From assembly GCA_964019135.1 (NCBI GenBank), contig OZ025248.1:18731574-18795573 (forward strand): a stretch of 64,000 nucleotides of DNA, read 5' to 3'. Within the stretch, counting starts at the first letter, position 1. Every line of letters begins with the position of its first letter. The position numbers and the translations under genes are program-made. This DNA comes from Arenicola marina. Its lineage: Eukaryota > Annelida > Polychaeta > Arenicolidae. This document shows, one piece after another, positions 11,440-24,900 of this stretch. Below the pieces are notes generated by a model that did not search any database, had not been told where the DNA came from, and saw only the letters and a list, made by a program, of their open reading frames with translations.

Positions 11440-14127
11440 CACATGATTGCACACCGACACGGCGCCATGTGCACAACACGTGATGGCACACCGACACGGC
11501 GCCATGTGCACAACACGTGATGGCACACCGACACGGCGCCATGTCCACAACACACGGTGGCACACCGACACGGTGCCATGTGCACAACACGTGATGGCAC
11601 ACCAACACGGTGGCATGTGCACAACACAGGATGGCACACCGACACGGTGCCATGTGCACAACACGTGATGGCACACCGACACGGCGCCATGTGCACAACA
11701 CATGATGGCACACCGACACGGTGCCATGTGCACAACACATGATTGCACACCAACACGGTGGCATGTGCACAACACAGGATGGCACACCGACACGGTGGCA
11801 TGTGCACAACACAAGATGGCACACCGACACGGCGCCATGTGCACAACACATGATGGCACACCGACACGGTGCCATGTGCACAACACGTGATGGCACACCG
11901 ACACGGCGCCATGTGCACAACACGTGATGGCACACCGACACGGCGCCATGTGCACAACACATGATGGCACACCGACACGGTGCCATGTGCACAACACGTG
12001 ATGGCACACCGACACGGTGCCATGTGCACAACACGTGATGGCACACCGACACGGCGCCATGTGCACAACACATGATGGCACACCGACACGGTGCCATGTG
12101 CACAACACGTGATGGCACACCGACACGGCGCCATGTGCACAACACGTGATGGCACACCGACACGGTGCCATGTGCACAACACATGATGGCACACCGACAC
12201 GGCGCCATGTGCACAACACATGATGGTACACCGACACGGTGCCATGTGCACAACACGTGATGGCACACCGACACGGTGCCATGTGCATAACACGTGATGG
12301 CACACCGACACGGCGCCATGTGCACAACACGTGATGGCACACCGACACGGCGCCATGTGCACAACACGTGATGGCACACCGACACGGTGCCATGTGCACA
12401 ACACATGATGGCACACCGACACGGTGCCATGTGCACAACACATGATGGTACACCGACACGGTGCCATGTGCACAACACGTGATGGCACACCGACACGGTG
12501 CCATGTGCATAACACGTGATGGCACACCGACACGGCGCCATGTGCACAACACGTGATGGCACACCGACACGGCGCCATGTGCACAACACAGGATGGCACA
12601 CCGACACGGTGCCATGTGCATAACACGTGATGGCACACCGACACGGCGCCATGTGCACAACACAGGATGGCACACCGACACGGTGGCATGTGCACAACAC
12701 GTGATGGCACACCGACACGGCGCCATATGCACAACACAGGATGGCACACCGACACGGCGCCATGTGCACAACACAGGATGGCACACCGACACGGTGGCAT
12801 GTGCACAACACAGGATGGCACACCGACATGGTGGCATGTGCACAACACGAGATGGCACACCGACACGGCGCCATGTGCACAACACAGGATGGCACACCGA
12901 CACGGCGCCATGTGCACAACACAGGATGGCACACCGACACGGTGGCATGTGCACAACACAGGATGGCACACCGACACGGTGGCATGTGCACAACACAAGA
13001 TGGCACACCGACACGGCGCCATGTGCACAACACATGATGGCACACCGACACGGTGCCATGTGCACAACACGTGATGGCACACCGACACGGCGCCATTTGC
13101 ACAACACGTGATGGCACACCGACACGGCGCCATGTGCACAACACATGATGGCACACCGACACGGCGCCATGTGCACAACACGTGATGGCACACCGACACG
13201 GCGCCATGTGCACAACACGTGATGGCACACCGACACGGTGCCATGTGCACAACACATGATGGCACACCGACACGGCGCCATGTGCACAACACATGATGGT
13301 ACACCGACACGGTGCCATGTGCACAACACGTGATGGCACACCGACACGGTGCCATGTGCATGACACGTGATGGCACACCGACACGGCGCCATGTGCACAA
13401 CACGTGATGGCACACCGACACGGCGCCATGTGCACAACACGTGATGGCACACCGACACGGTGCCATGTGCACAACACATGATGGCACACCGACACGGTGC
13501 CATGTGCACAACACATGATGGTACACCGACACGGTGCCATGTGCACAACACATGATGGTACACCGACACGGTGCCATGTGCACAACACGTGATGGCACAC
13601 CGACACGGTGCCATGTGCATAACACGTGATGGCACACCGACACGGCGCCATGTGCACAACACGTGATGGCACACCGACACGGCGCCATGTGCACAACACA
13701 GGATGGCACACCGACACGGTGCCATGTGCATAACACGTGATGGCACACCGACACGGCGCCATGTGCATAACACGTGATGGCACACCGACACGGCGCCATG
13801 TGCACAACACGTGATGGCACACCGACACGGCGCCATGTGCACAACACAGGATGGCACACCGACACGGCGCCATGTGCACAACACAGGATGGCACACCGAC
13901 ACGGTGGCATGTGCACAACACAGGATGGCACACCGACACGGTGGCATGTGCACAACACGAGATGGCACACCGACACGGCGCCATGTGCACAACACAGGAT
14001 GGCACACCGACACGGCGCCATGTGCACAACACATGATGGCACACCGACACGGTGGCATGTGCACAACACAGGATGGCACACCGACACGGCGCCATGTGCA
14101 CAACACAGGATGGCACACCGACACGGT
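11440..14127. repeat. 37-bp minisatellite, about 72 units, rich in CACGTG
   Basis: Unit GATGGCACACCGACACGGCG CCATGTGCACAACACGT. Variation sits mainly at two places: GGCGCC/GGTGCC/GGTGGC and CACGTG/CACATG/CACAGG. Unit length is 37 (1 mod 3), so an open unit is open in all frames it cycles through. This produces three overlapping minus-strand frames of 896-1002 codons that are artefacts. Confidence 0.95.
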
Positions 14128-14377
14128 GGCACCGATACATCACGTATTGGTAGTATGCGTGGTGTCCTAGTTCGCGGTTGGTGTATGGCGGCTGGTCCAC
14201 GCGTAGGTCGCAGCGCGCATTAATGGCCGTCGCGACTGTCGGGTCCACACTGTAGCATGTCTGGTCTCTCCCCTCAGCACTTCCTCTCACCACAGCACGT
14301 CCCTGTGGTGCCGCGCCGTCACCCTCCTCAGAGCCATGCTGCCTGATCGCTTCCAGAACCTCTGGCTTCTCACTCAC
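14128..14377 (-). other. Exon-like open stretch next to the 37-bp array, unassigned
   Basis: On the minus strand it reads with non-repetitive, varied composition (SEKPEVLEAIRQHGSEEGDG at its start, then DQTCYSVDPTVATAINARCD). No stop occurs until the array begins. No family recognised and no clear splice sites at either end. It may be a piece of an unseen minus-strand gene or mobile element. Confidence 0.2.
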
Positions 14378-15943
14378 GACGTGTTCTAGGAAGACTCAGT
14401 GTCCGTGATGTGATGTCCGTGATACCGGGGGTATTGACAGCACCATTACATGCTTGGTTAAAATACTTTGCAGTTTAGACCTATTCATGTTTGACCCACA
14501 AGAAGTGCCGACATACGTAGTTGAGTTTTCCATATGTTGCTTACTTTTTGCAAGAAATGCATTAAATGTTCAACGCTTTGGTTCTTTGTGCTTAAAATCA
14601 CTGTAAAAATCCCAAATGTTGTTTATAAAATAATTACTGAATTTTCTTATGATTTTGTGACGTAATTCAAGTTTCTTTGAGCCGATGAATAAAACGCTTG
14701 TGTTTTTCAGTTGCTAGTCTCGCTCTATCGTCACGCATTTCCGGCTTCTCTCCTATATAGCGTGTCGGGTTGTAGCTATACAACACACACACACTTTGAA
14801 GACTTCCACTATATTTATTATCAGGAAGGTACAGGAGATGGCTCAAAAGAGAAGTTGTTGAAGTAGACGAGCGGTAGAACTGACCCGGGCCGTCCGGACA
14901 CGCTTATATATGGCAGTCCCGGCGGCGATATACAAGTTATACAATGTTAATGAAGAACCCCAGCGGCGGAGCCAGCGGTTGCTGGAGACTGCGTCGCTGG
15001 GCGCCGAGGTGTCTATCGATCGGCGGTGGCCATGGGCGCGAGTCTGCAGCGGAACCCTGTTATAGTCTATGCAGGCAACATATAAATTATACACATATTT
15101 TATGGGAAAATAGTAAGCACAGCTGATGTAATTTACGATAAAATACGATAACGGTAAAATACGACTCGATGGGACTAATGCTACATGACACTTCCACTGT
15201 TTTAGGGATACAAGATATTAGACTATGGAACTCAGCAAAATTTTGTTGAATTAAACACCGGATCTGAGTTCTGACTCTCAGGGCTTATTGGCGTCTGTCG
15301 TTTCTTAAATTTGCTTACTTTCAGGGTTTCACGGATGTCTTTTCACCTTCACTATCGACCCGTTATCATTGGATATAGATGCCCAGTGTAAACCAGTGGC
15401 GACAATGCCAGTGTGCTGGTATTCTATAAAATACATAGACATGTATGTAGAAATTGTCCGTCCGGAGCCAGTTTTCATTATCCGGTCGAGGCCACTTGGC
15501 TGGTATTGCTCTAGTGGTGATGCTAACTCAGCATCTCCGCTGACCCATCCCTTCACGTACAAGTCTGTCGTCTCTGTGATTTAAAGTAATTTTGGCCATG
15601 AAATCTGTCGGTCGTCCCGGTCTATTTTCACGATTATGTCGGCCATAATATAACTGGGCACTTTGTGGGGAACGATTAGGTGAAGTTCTGACAAGGCAGT
15701 AGTCTGTCCGTTTTCACCGTTAGGTCGGCCATATAACATGTGAGCCTGGGCACACGTCGGGCGTGATCACTGGATGCATGCGAGTCACGCCCACACCGCC
15801 ATGCGCGTGTGATCTAAAAATATAACATCCTGGTTAATGTGATACGCTGGCGTACACTGATAGGCTAGGATACGGAAACCCCACCGGGAACGGAATTGTA
15901 ATTTGATGTCGATATTGAGGGGATGTTTTTTTTACTCCCCCAG
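14378..15943. other. Non-coding; expected upstream exons of the POMGNT1-like gene not found
   Basis: The first recognised exon (15944) begins inside a FAM3-type domain and needs a phase-1 exon upstream encoding the start of that domain. I searched this stretch for the C-x-G-P-x-I-C / GRG-x-N-V pattern and did not find it. A CA microsatellite lies near 14785-14794. Confidence 0.4.
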
Positions 15944-15994
15944 ATAAGACGTTGGCATTGGAAGAGGTGCGCAACTTCGACGTATATCAAGAAG
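15944..15994 (+). CDS. POMGNT1-like: POMGNT1-like exon 1 (first one found): FAM3 domain 1
   Basis: After a strong polypyrimidine/CAG acceptor (15928-15943) it encodes KTLALEEVRNFDVYQE and ends GAA G|GTAAGA. The end aligns with DVVRVGHFDTYAE of domain 2, with the same phase-1 donor. Starts with two bases of a split codon, so an upstream exon must exist. An intron at this point is absent in domain 2. Confidence 0.75.
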
Positions 15995-18900
15995 GTAAGA
16001 CTGGTGTATATTATTCCCATATACAGGGATGGCGTGTGTTTACCAAGCAACGCAGTTCAAATATCATAAAATATTTGCCAACTGTTATATAATGTTTTTG
16101 GTATGTGCCTTTAATCTACTGTATCATTTTACGATGCGTGCATGATTACTTTCAATCAGTTTCAGTGAAACGCTAAATATTTACCAATTTTGGTCACACA
16201 CGTATTGCATGATATAGACTCAAAGGTTAAAGGGGGGCATTAGACTCTATGACATAACTGAGTGTTGATCGTCTCTGTCAGATGCGGTGCTGCTGCGGTA
16301 CCTGAAGCTGGGGGTGCAGGACCACCACATTATACTGGCCGCCAGCCAGGATGAAGCCAGCTTCAAGTGAGTGACAGTCGCCAGTTCAGTCGTCATTGTG
16401 AAGCACGTATAGGTTTGGAAACTTTATGGTAAAGCAGCTTATCTTATCTTGTCTTGCACAATCTTATACCAGAAAACACGTGTTTTATTTACCCGTACGA
16501 AGGTTTGTTCAATTACCTGGCCATTGTTTTGATATTCATGGAATACAACGTTAGACTTTCGATTTAATATTGATGCGTTCAACTTAAGATCAATATATTG
16601 CGATAGTTGCATTTTGCAAGGATTTACATTATTTCTTGCAGCTTAAAAGGAGAAAGCAAGATGTGGATGAATCGATACGGCAGCTCCGTCATAGACAAGT
16701 TGAAGTTCCGAGATGGCTTCATTATTATAGGACAGCGGGGACTGGCTCACGGCAGTGCCGTCGAGAAGGTAAGATGGCTTCATTATTATAGGACAGCGGG
16801 GACTGGCTCACGGCAGTGTCATCGAGAAGGTAAGATGGCTTCGTTACTATAGGACAGCGGGGACTGGCTCACGGCAGTGTCACCGAGAAGGTAAGATGGC
16901 TTCATTATTATAGGACAGCGTGGACTGGCTCACGGCAGTGTCATCGAGAAGGTAAGATGGCTTCATTATTATAGGACAGCGGGGACTGGCTGACGGCAGT
17001 GTTATCGAGAAGGTAAGATGGCTTCATTATTATAGGACAGCGTGGACTGGCTCACGGCAGTGTCATCGAGAAGGTAAGATGGCTTCATTACTATAGGACA
17101 GCGGGGACTGGCTCACGGCAGTGTCATCGAGAAGGTAAGATGGCTTCATTATTATAGGACAGCGGGGACTGGCTGACGGCAGTGTTATCGAGAAGGTAAG
17201 ATGGCTTCATTATTATAAGACAGCGGGGACTGGCTCACGGCAGTGTTATCGAGAAGGTAAGATGGCTTCATTATTATAGGACAGCGGGGACTGGCTCACG
17301 GCAGTGTCATCGAGAAGGTAAGATGGCTTCATTATTATAGGACAGCGGGGACTAGCTCACGGCAGTGTTATCGAGAAGGTAAGATGGCTTCATTATTATA
17401 GGACAACGTGGACTGGCTGACGGCAGTGTCATCGAAAAGGTAAGATGGCTTCATTACTATAGGACAGCGGGGACTGGCTCACGGCAGTGTCATCGAGAAG
17501 GTAAGATGGCTTCATTATTATAGGACAGCGGGGACTGGCTGACGGCAGTGTTATCGAGAAGGTAAGATGGCTTCATTATTATAAGACAGCGGGGACTGGC
17601 TCACGGCAGTGTTATCGAGAAGGTAAGATGGCTTCATTATTATAGGACAGCGGGGACTGGCTCACGGCAGTGTCATCGAGAAGGTAAGATGGCTTCATTA
17701 TTATAGGACAGCGGGGACTGGCTCACGGCAGTGTTATCGAGAAGGTAAGATGGCTTCATTATTATAGGACAACGTGGACTGGCTGACGGCAGTGTCATCG
17801 AAAAGGTAAGATGGCTTCATTATTATAGGACAGCGTGGTCTAGCTCACGGCAGTGTTATCGAGAAGGTAAGATGGCTTCATTACTATAGGACAACGTGGA
17901 ATAGCTAACGGCAGTGCTCTCGAGAAAGTAACTTGACCATTTTATAATAACCGATAATACGTGAATTTTTATCGTTGTCCTGTCGCCCTTATGCATGTAG
18001 ATGAGATAGTCTTCTGGCGTAAAGAGTCTAGTTGTTATATAGTTTTGTTGGTGCCGGATCCCTCAATGTGCCATGTGTTTACCTCCACGCCGTCCCTGGT
18101 CCTTGCAGCACCAGTCGCGGGGCAGCAATGAGTTCGCCGAGCCCACCGAGATGAAGGGATGTCTCCCCGTGCCACGTCAGTTACACGCCGTCTTACCTTC
18201 AAATACAGTATCAGAATTATCAATATCAATTAAAACTCATAGCATAAAAAGATAATTAATTCAGGGTAAAAGTCTCACGCCCTTGATGCTGATATATAGT
18301 TGTTTATATGAACTGATATTAATTCTAGATCTCGTTTAGCTAATGTTTGGTGAGAAAAACGTTATTATAAGGCTTAAAATAATATAGGAACTTAACCAGT
18401 GTGGCACGATATAGCCTTACAACCAAATCTAATAATATAGCGCAATTTAAGCAGTCACACCTTGCCCCCTTCGACCATTGAGACATCTAGTTATATTGCT
18501 GTGCGTCCCGTTGACGTGTAGTGGGCAAGCTGGAGGAGCTTCCGGTGGAGAAGGCTGAGGTGGAGGCCAACCCCAACCTGAAGGTGGGCGAGGAGCTGCC
18601 TAACTGCGGCGTGGGCCAGGCCTGCGGGTCCAACAGCTTCGCTGTCCACCTCTACACCGGCAAGGAGAACAAGGAGGGGCCCAAGATCTGCGTCAACGGC
18701 AAATAGTGAGTAGTATAGTATAGTGGAATAACATTCCTGTGGGAAGCTGAGGACACTGTCATTGTACGTGTTAAGGAACGTTTTCTGGGTATAATTCCAT
18801 ACATGCGGTATATTCATCTCTCCAGTGTTGCGCTGTATGTTTCCTTCGCCCACACAGTCCGGTGTATGTTTCAGCGTGCTGGCCAAGGGTTTGAATGACG

Positions 18901-21900
18901 GCGGCCGAGGGTTCAATGTGGCCATCATCGACCCCAAGACTAAGGACGTCGTGCGAGTGGGACACTTCGACACGTACGCTGAAGGTAAGCCGTGCTGAAA
19001 TCATGCATCCACTGCTGGAGCCATGCTACCACTGCTGTAGCCTGGATCCATGCAACCATGGAGCCATGCTACCACTGCTGGAGCCATGCAACCATGGAGC
19101 CATACAACCATGGAGCCATGCTACCACTGCTGGAGCCATGCAACCATGGAGCCATACAACCATGGAGCCATGCTACCACTGCTGGAGCCTGGAGCCATGC
19201 TACCACTGCTGGAGCCATGCAACCACTGCTGTAGCCTGGATCCATGCAACCATAGAGCCATGCTACCACTGCTGGAGCCATGCAACCATGGAGCCATACA
19301 ACCATGGAGCCATGCTACCACTGCTGGAGCCTGGAACCATGCTACCACTGCTGGAGCCTGGAACCATGCTACCACTGCTGGAGCCTGGAGCCATGCTACC
19401 ACTGCTGGAGCCTGGAACCATGCAACCACTGCTGGAGCCTAGAGCCATGCTACCACTGCTGGAGCCTGGAGCCATGCTACCACTGCTGGAGCCTGGAGCC
19501 ATGCTACCACTGCTGGAGCCTGGAACCATGCTACCACTGCTGGAGCCTGGAACCATGCTACCACTGCTGGAGCCTGGAACCATGCTACCACTGCTGGAGC
19601 CTGGAACCATGCTACCACTGCTGGAGCCTAGAGCCATGCTACCACTGCTGGAGCCTGGAACCATGCTACCACTGCTGGAGCCTGGAGCCATGCTACCACT
19701 GCTGGAGCCTGGAACCATGCTACCACTGCTGGAGCCTGGAGCCATGCTACCACTGCTGGAGCCTGGAACCATGCAACCACTGCTGGAGCCTAGAGCCATG
19801 CTACCACTGCTGGAGCCTGGAGCCATGCTACCACTGCTGGAGCCTGGAGCCATGCTACCACTGCTGGAGCCTGGAGCCATGCTACCACTGCTGGAGCCTA
19901 GAACCATGCTACCACTGCTGGAGCCTAGAGCCATGCTACCACTGCTGGAGCCTGGAGCCATGCTACCACTGCTGGAGCCTGGAGCCATGCTACCACTGCT
20001 GGAGCCTGGAACCATGCTACCACTGCTGGAGCCTGGAACCATGCTACCACTGCTGGAGCCTGGAGCCATGCAACCATAGAGCCATGCTACCACTGCTGGA
20101 GCCATGCAATCATGGAGCCATACAACCATGGAGCCATGCTACCACTGCTGGAGCCTGGAGCCATGCTACCACTGCTGGAGCCTGGAGCCATGCTACCACT
20201 GCTGGAGCCTGGAGCCATGCTACCATGGAGCCATACAACCACTGCTGGAGCCATGCGACCATGGAGCCATGCTACCACTGCTGGAGCCTGGAACCATGCA
20301 ACCATGGAGCCATACAACCACTGCTGGAGCCATGCAACCATGGAGCCATGCAACCACTGCTGGAACCATGCAACCATGGAGCCATGCAACCACTGCTGGA
20401 ACCATGCAACCATTGCTGGAACCATGCAACCATTGCAGGAGCCATGCAACCACTGTTGGAGCCATGCAACCACTGCTGGAGCCATGTAACCACTGCTGGA
20501 GCCATGCAACCACTGCTGGAGCCTAGAGCCATGCAACCACTGCTGGAGCCATGCAACCACTGCTGGAGCCATGCAACCACTGCTGGAGCCTGGAGCCATG
20601 CAACCACTGCTGGAGCCTAGAGCCATGCAACCACTGCTAGAGCCATGCAACCACTGCTGGAGCCATACAACCACTGCTGGAACCATGCAACCACTGCTGG
20701 AGCCGCAGCTGGAGTAGTGGTGCCCTTTAATTATGTATAATGAATAATGTTGGTTTGAGTAGGACGCTTTGCTGACCTCTGTAAGTCATACCGCGAGAAT
20801 GAGAAGGGTCAAGGTCGCAAGGAGCCATGTGTCCGGGAGACATTTGCGTGTGTTGAGCTCGAACGACCCACCGACTTGTGTGTATGACGAATAAGACGCT
20901 TATAGTAATAACAGTAATGGTTTATTTAAAGCTACAAATGGTTGGTGTCGATACAACATGTGTTTCCCTTTGTTTCTGTTCGCAGATAGTAGCAATCTGG
21001 AAATCTTCATTGAAATGATGAATGACAATGAAATCCTGTTGGCCGTATCCCATGACGACGCCTCCAAGAAGTATGTTTTCTCCTTATTCGCATTATTACT
21101 CTCCCGATAAGTTAGTTCTATGTAGAATTGTAATTGTTGGTTGTAACGTCGGTTTCATTGATAAATTATCTTAGTGTCTAACCGAGGGTACTCATTTCCG
21201 CGTCATTTATTGTATCTAGTACTTAGAGGAATACTCTTGTCAATGATGACGTCATCAGGGGCTGTCAATGGCGTTATCGGGGTGTCACTATGACCTCGCG
21301 GTCTGAACGCACTCAAGGTCACCCGATTAATTATACATAAATTATACATTAAGTCCTGTTGTTGACGTTGCCTGTATATGATGGTGCAATACGTAACCAT
21401 TGTTTTTCAAACTGAAGATATTTTATGATGTTTAAATGTTAAGTCCTGCAATTATAAAAGTTAAATTTTGCGACGAGTGTTGGAGATTGTGTTAGACTTC
21501 GTGTTTAACTTTTTTGTTTACCATGTTTTTCACACAAAACACGTGCGTGACATCACTTTTGTTTGGCTTGGAGCGGTCCAGAAGTGGCTAACGACACTTC
21601 ACTTTGTATGTTTGTAGCCTGAACGTGCATGCCACAAAGATATTTGAGTCCCTGGGGTCAACCATGTTGTCGAAAATGTCGTTCCGTGACGTGTGGGCCT
21701 TTGTGGGCCAGAAGGGACTGACCGGCCATAGCACGATCGAGGAGGTAGTGCCCGGTGGCTGTGTGGGGGGCGGGGGTACTTCGGGGTGGTGGTGTACCGT
21801 TACGGGGGCCCGTAGCGACGCAAGGCCTCACATCCAGCATTCGCTTGGCTTGTAATCCTTATTCATCATTTTCTTTCTTTCCTTTATAACCTTATTAATC

Positions 21901-24900
21901 TCAACTTGCTGATTCCTTGGAGCGCGCAATGTGAGCAATAAACACGGGCTTATATGGCTTGGTTTCGGGATTTCATTTGGAAAATAAAAAAAAAAAGTAT
22001 TGTTATTAAAATAGATTAAAAAGATGAACGGCATGAGGGTTTCAAGGATTCATTATTTTAATATGTTGATTTTGTACAGTTCAAGACGGTGCCATGGTTC
22101 GCCATCTCATGCTTGTTGCTTCGTATTTCCAATCGCAACGCTTAGTTTCCCGCCCATATGCATAAATTAAAGCACTCAATGACTAACTGTTTATTAATTA
22201 CGACCGATGTACGATTACTTCGTCATAATGGTATCTAATAATTCTGATCACGTTGTCAGTCAGTCAAGTCATTGAGGTTAATGTGCAACGGAGGCACCCA
22301 ATTGTACCAAGAGTTTTTGTCGTCTGATGCCTTGTTAATATATTGACTGATCAAATTATGTCAATATTTTAAAACACGTAAATCATTAAATTGTATGCAC
22401 ATATATCAATCTTTATCTTTTTCTCTCATATTTCTTTCTTGTTTTGGTCAATTGCACTATGTCCAACATTGTTTGCCTTGCAATAAACTTTTGTGACCTC
22501 TTATTGCTCGTAACTGAGCAAACGTTTTTGGGCTGGATGCCACGCCAGATCCCGCCCCCCCCCCCCCGTTCTCCCCCACTTCCCAAACATCAAGGTAAAA
22601 TGTTTCACTTGAGTGCAGCAAATAAAAGCAAATGGTGCTACAAGAGCTGTGTTTGTTTGAGCCCTGTCGCATTCAGGGAGTGTTGATGCTGTGCGGTAAT
22701 CGTCCCTAGGATTGTCTTCATAGTGGTGTCCCCAGTGTCCTTTCTTCACCCTGCTACCGACCGACACATCACCGCCCACACCCCACACCCCACCCCCACC
22801 GCCCACCCCCCACCCACCAACCCCACCGCCCACACCCCGAGCAGCAGTATCTGGGGCATGTTTGACCCATGCCCATCCCATAGTCGCCGCAGGTTCCTGG
22901 ACCAAAATCTAAACCTCGACGATGACCCAAAAGCGCCACCTTTTTACTTGCCACATCCGCGTCTCTTTGCGTGTAGATATCAGCGTGCACTGTGACTAAT
23001 GTTGGCGCCTACTTGCTCCCCGCCACTGGGCTGTAGACTGTCTGACCACGCCAAGCAGCTGCTCAGTGACCTCGGCAGCGGCATGGTCCAGAACGTCAAG
23101 TTTCGCGACGTCTGGGCATTTGTAGGGCAAAAGGGAATCAAGGGATTCGGTGATCTGGAGCAGGTGACTGGCGGACCCTGGCGATGTGTGTCACGTGATC
23201 CCGCGTCCGTCCTGGCGTGTCCGTGTTGTGGAGTGCTCCCTGCCCCCCCCCCCACTCCTCGCTGTCTAGCGCCCTGCCTGGCGTAGGTCCCGTCGCCCGC
23301 CTGCTGTATGTGACCTGGCATGCTTAGGACCTTCGTCTGGTGGTCGTTATCACTTCTGTTGCTCTTTGTCGTTCACGTAGAGTGTCGTTATGTCGTTATA
23401 TTGGCGGCGTTTGTGGCTTCTTGTTGGCCGAGCGCTGGTTTTTGCGGAAGTTTATTTGTGTAGTTTTGATGCTTCTGTACTATTTGTAAATTAAATTTTG
23501 CATGTTCACGCATGTTATGTTTATTTTTGTAAAGTGCTTGCGCCCCCGAAAAGGCAGCCTTTACTAACGCTGTTTGATGGTGTGAAGTTTGGTTCTGTTG
23601 TGTTTTCCGATCCACAGTTGTAGCTTAGGATAAGGTGTATGCCATTGTTCGTTCGCATATTGTTGTTGTTTTCCTAATGTTATGGGTCCCAGTTGCCCTC
23701 GCCTCCCCTCCCCTCCCCTCCCGAGCCCTGACTGTTAGACATATTTAGCTATTATGTAGGACTATTTGTTGGCTCGCGTGTTAGCCTGTATATCTCTACC
23801 CAATGCACCATGCTTATTGACCATTTCTTTACGTCACTTTGACTATTTCAGTTACCTCATCGCTCACGTAATACTTGGTTAACTAACACATGCTTCTCTT
23901 GCTCTGTTTCGTATCACGTGACGTTCTTGACGACCTTGACCTTGCTTCCACGCCAGCCAATGACGCGCTGTCCCTGAATGTTACACCGCAATATTATTAA
24001 CATATACTTCCTTGTTATGTTAGTTTTGTGACCTACGGTGAAATCTCATTAAGTCATATCCCATCCTGTCTCGAAAACCGATGCGACAAAAGCGCAATGA
24101 GCGTTACAAACTTTGTTGAGCGCAGCATTGTGTGTACACTGCTCACTTCCTATGACTTCACGAGGTTTCACTGGACATAGTGTTGTGGCTGTCACGTGAC
24201 CCCTGTAGTTGCCGCCATTAACTCTTCCAATATTAATCTTTAGTGAATCTGGTCAAGTTGTAGCACATACGGGTTCTTTGTAAACAACAGGTTGCATCCT
24301 ATTTGGATTTACCCGCTGACAGGATTTTATTCACATACGCTTTGTATGATATTTATATCTTACTATTGGGACTTTCAATTTGTAATTTATAAGTCGTTGG
24401 TAGTCATGTGTTTTTTCCAGTTTAAACTAGATTTTTTCACTTTTGTCAGATGTTTACTGATGGAATGACATGGTAATTTTGCTGGTAGAATGTGGTTTTT
24501 GAGCGCGAAAATTGCACCTGTGTGATTTTGTGTAGTAGTATTATTATAAAGAGAACGTTAACGTTGCAGATCGAGTTTGCTGGCACCGGGAGCGCGTGGC
24601 CCAGACCCATAGACCGCAAGCTGTGTGTGCCGACTGAACGTAAGTGTACAGTACATAGCCCACAAGTTGTGTGTGCCGACTGAACGTAAGTGTACAGTAC
24701 ATAGACCCCAAGCTGTGTGTCCACTGAACGTAAGTGTACAGTACATAGACCACAAGCTGTGTGTGCCGACTGAACGTAAGTGTACAGTACATAGACCACA
24801 ATCTGTGTGCCCACTGAACGTACGTGTACAGTACATAGACCCCAAGCTGTGTGTCCACTGAACGTAAGTGTACAGTACATAGACCACAAGCTGTGTGTCC

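Noticed and set aside
2900-14127. CRISPR array
   Set aside because: Units are continuous tandem copies without unique spacers of constant size, and the genome is clearly eukaryotic.
11349-14377. Minus-strand open frames of 896-1002 codons (Cys/Val/His-rich repeats)
   Set aside because: The 37-bp unit has no stop on that strand and 37 is 1 mod 3, so all three frames stay open together. Three overlapping giant frames in one array are a repeat artefact.
14843-15094. Minus-strand ORF as a small protein
   Set aside because: Composition is ordinary, with internal AT repeats (TATACAAG-type) and no family match or promoter context.
16607-16852. Single-exon ORF starting at 16607
   Set aside because: It is exon 3 read through its donor into the array; the splice borders at 16642 and 16768 fit the gene frame.
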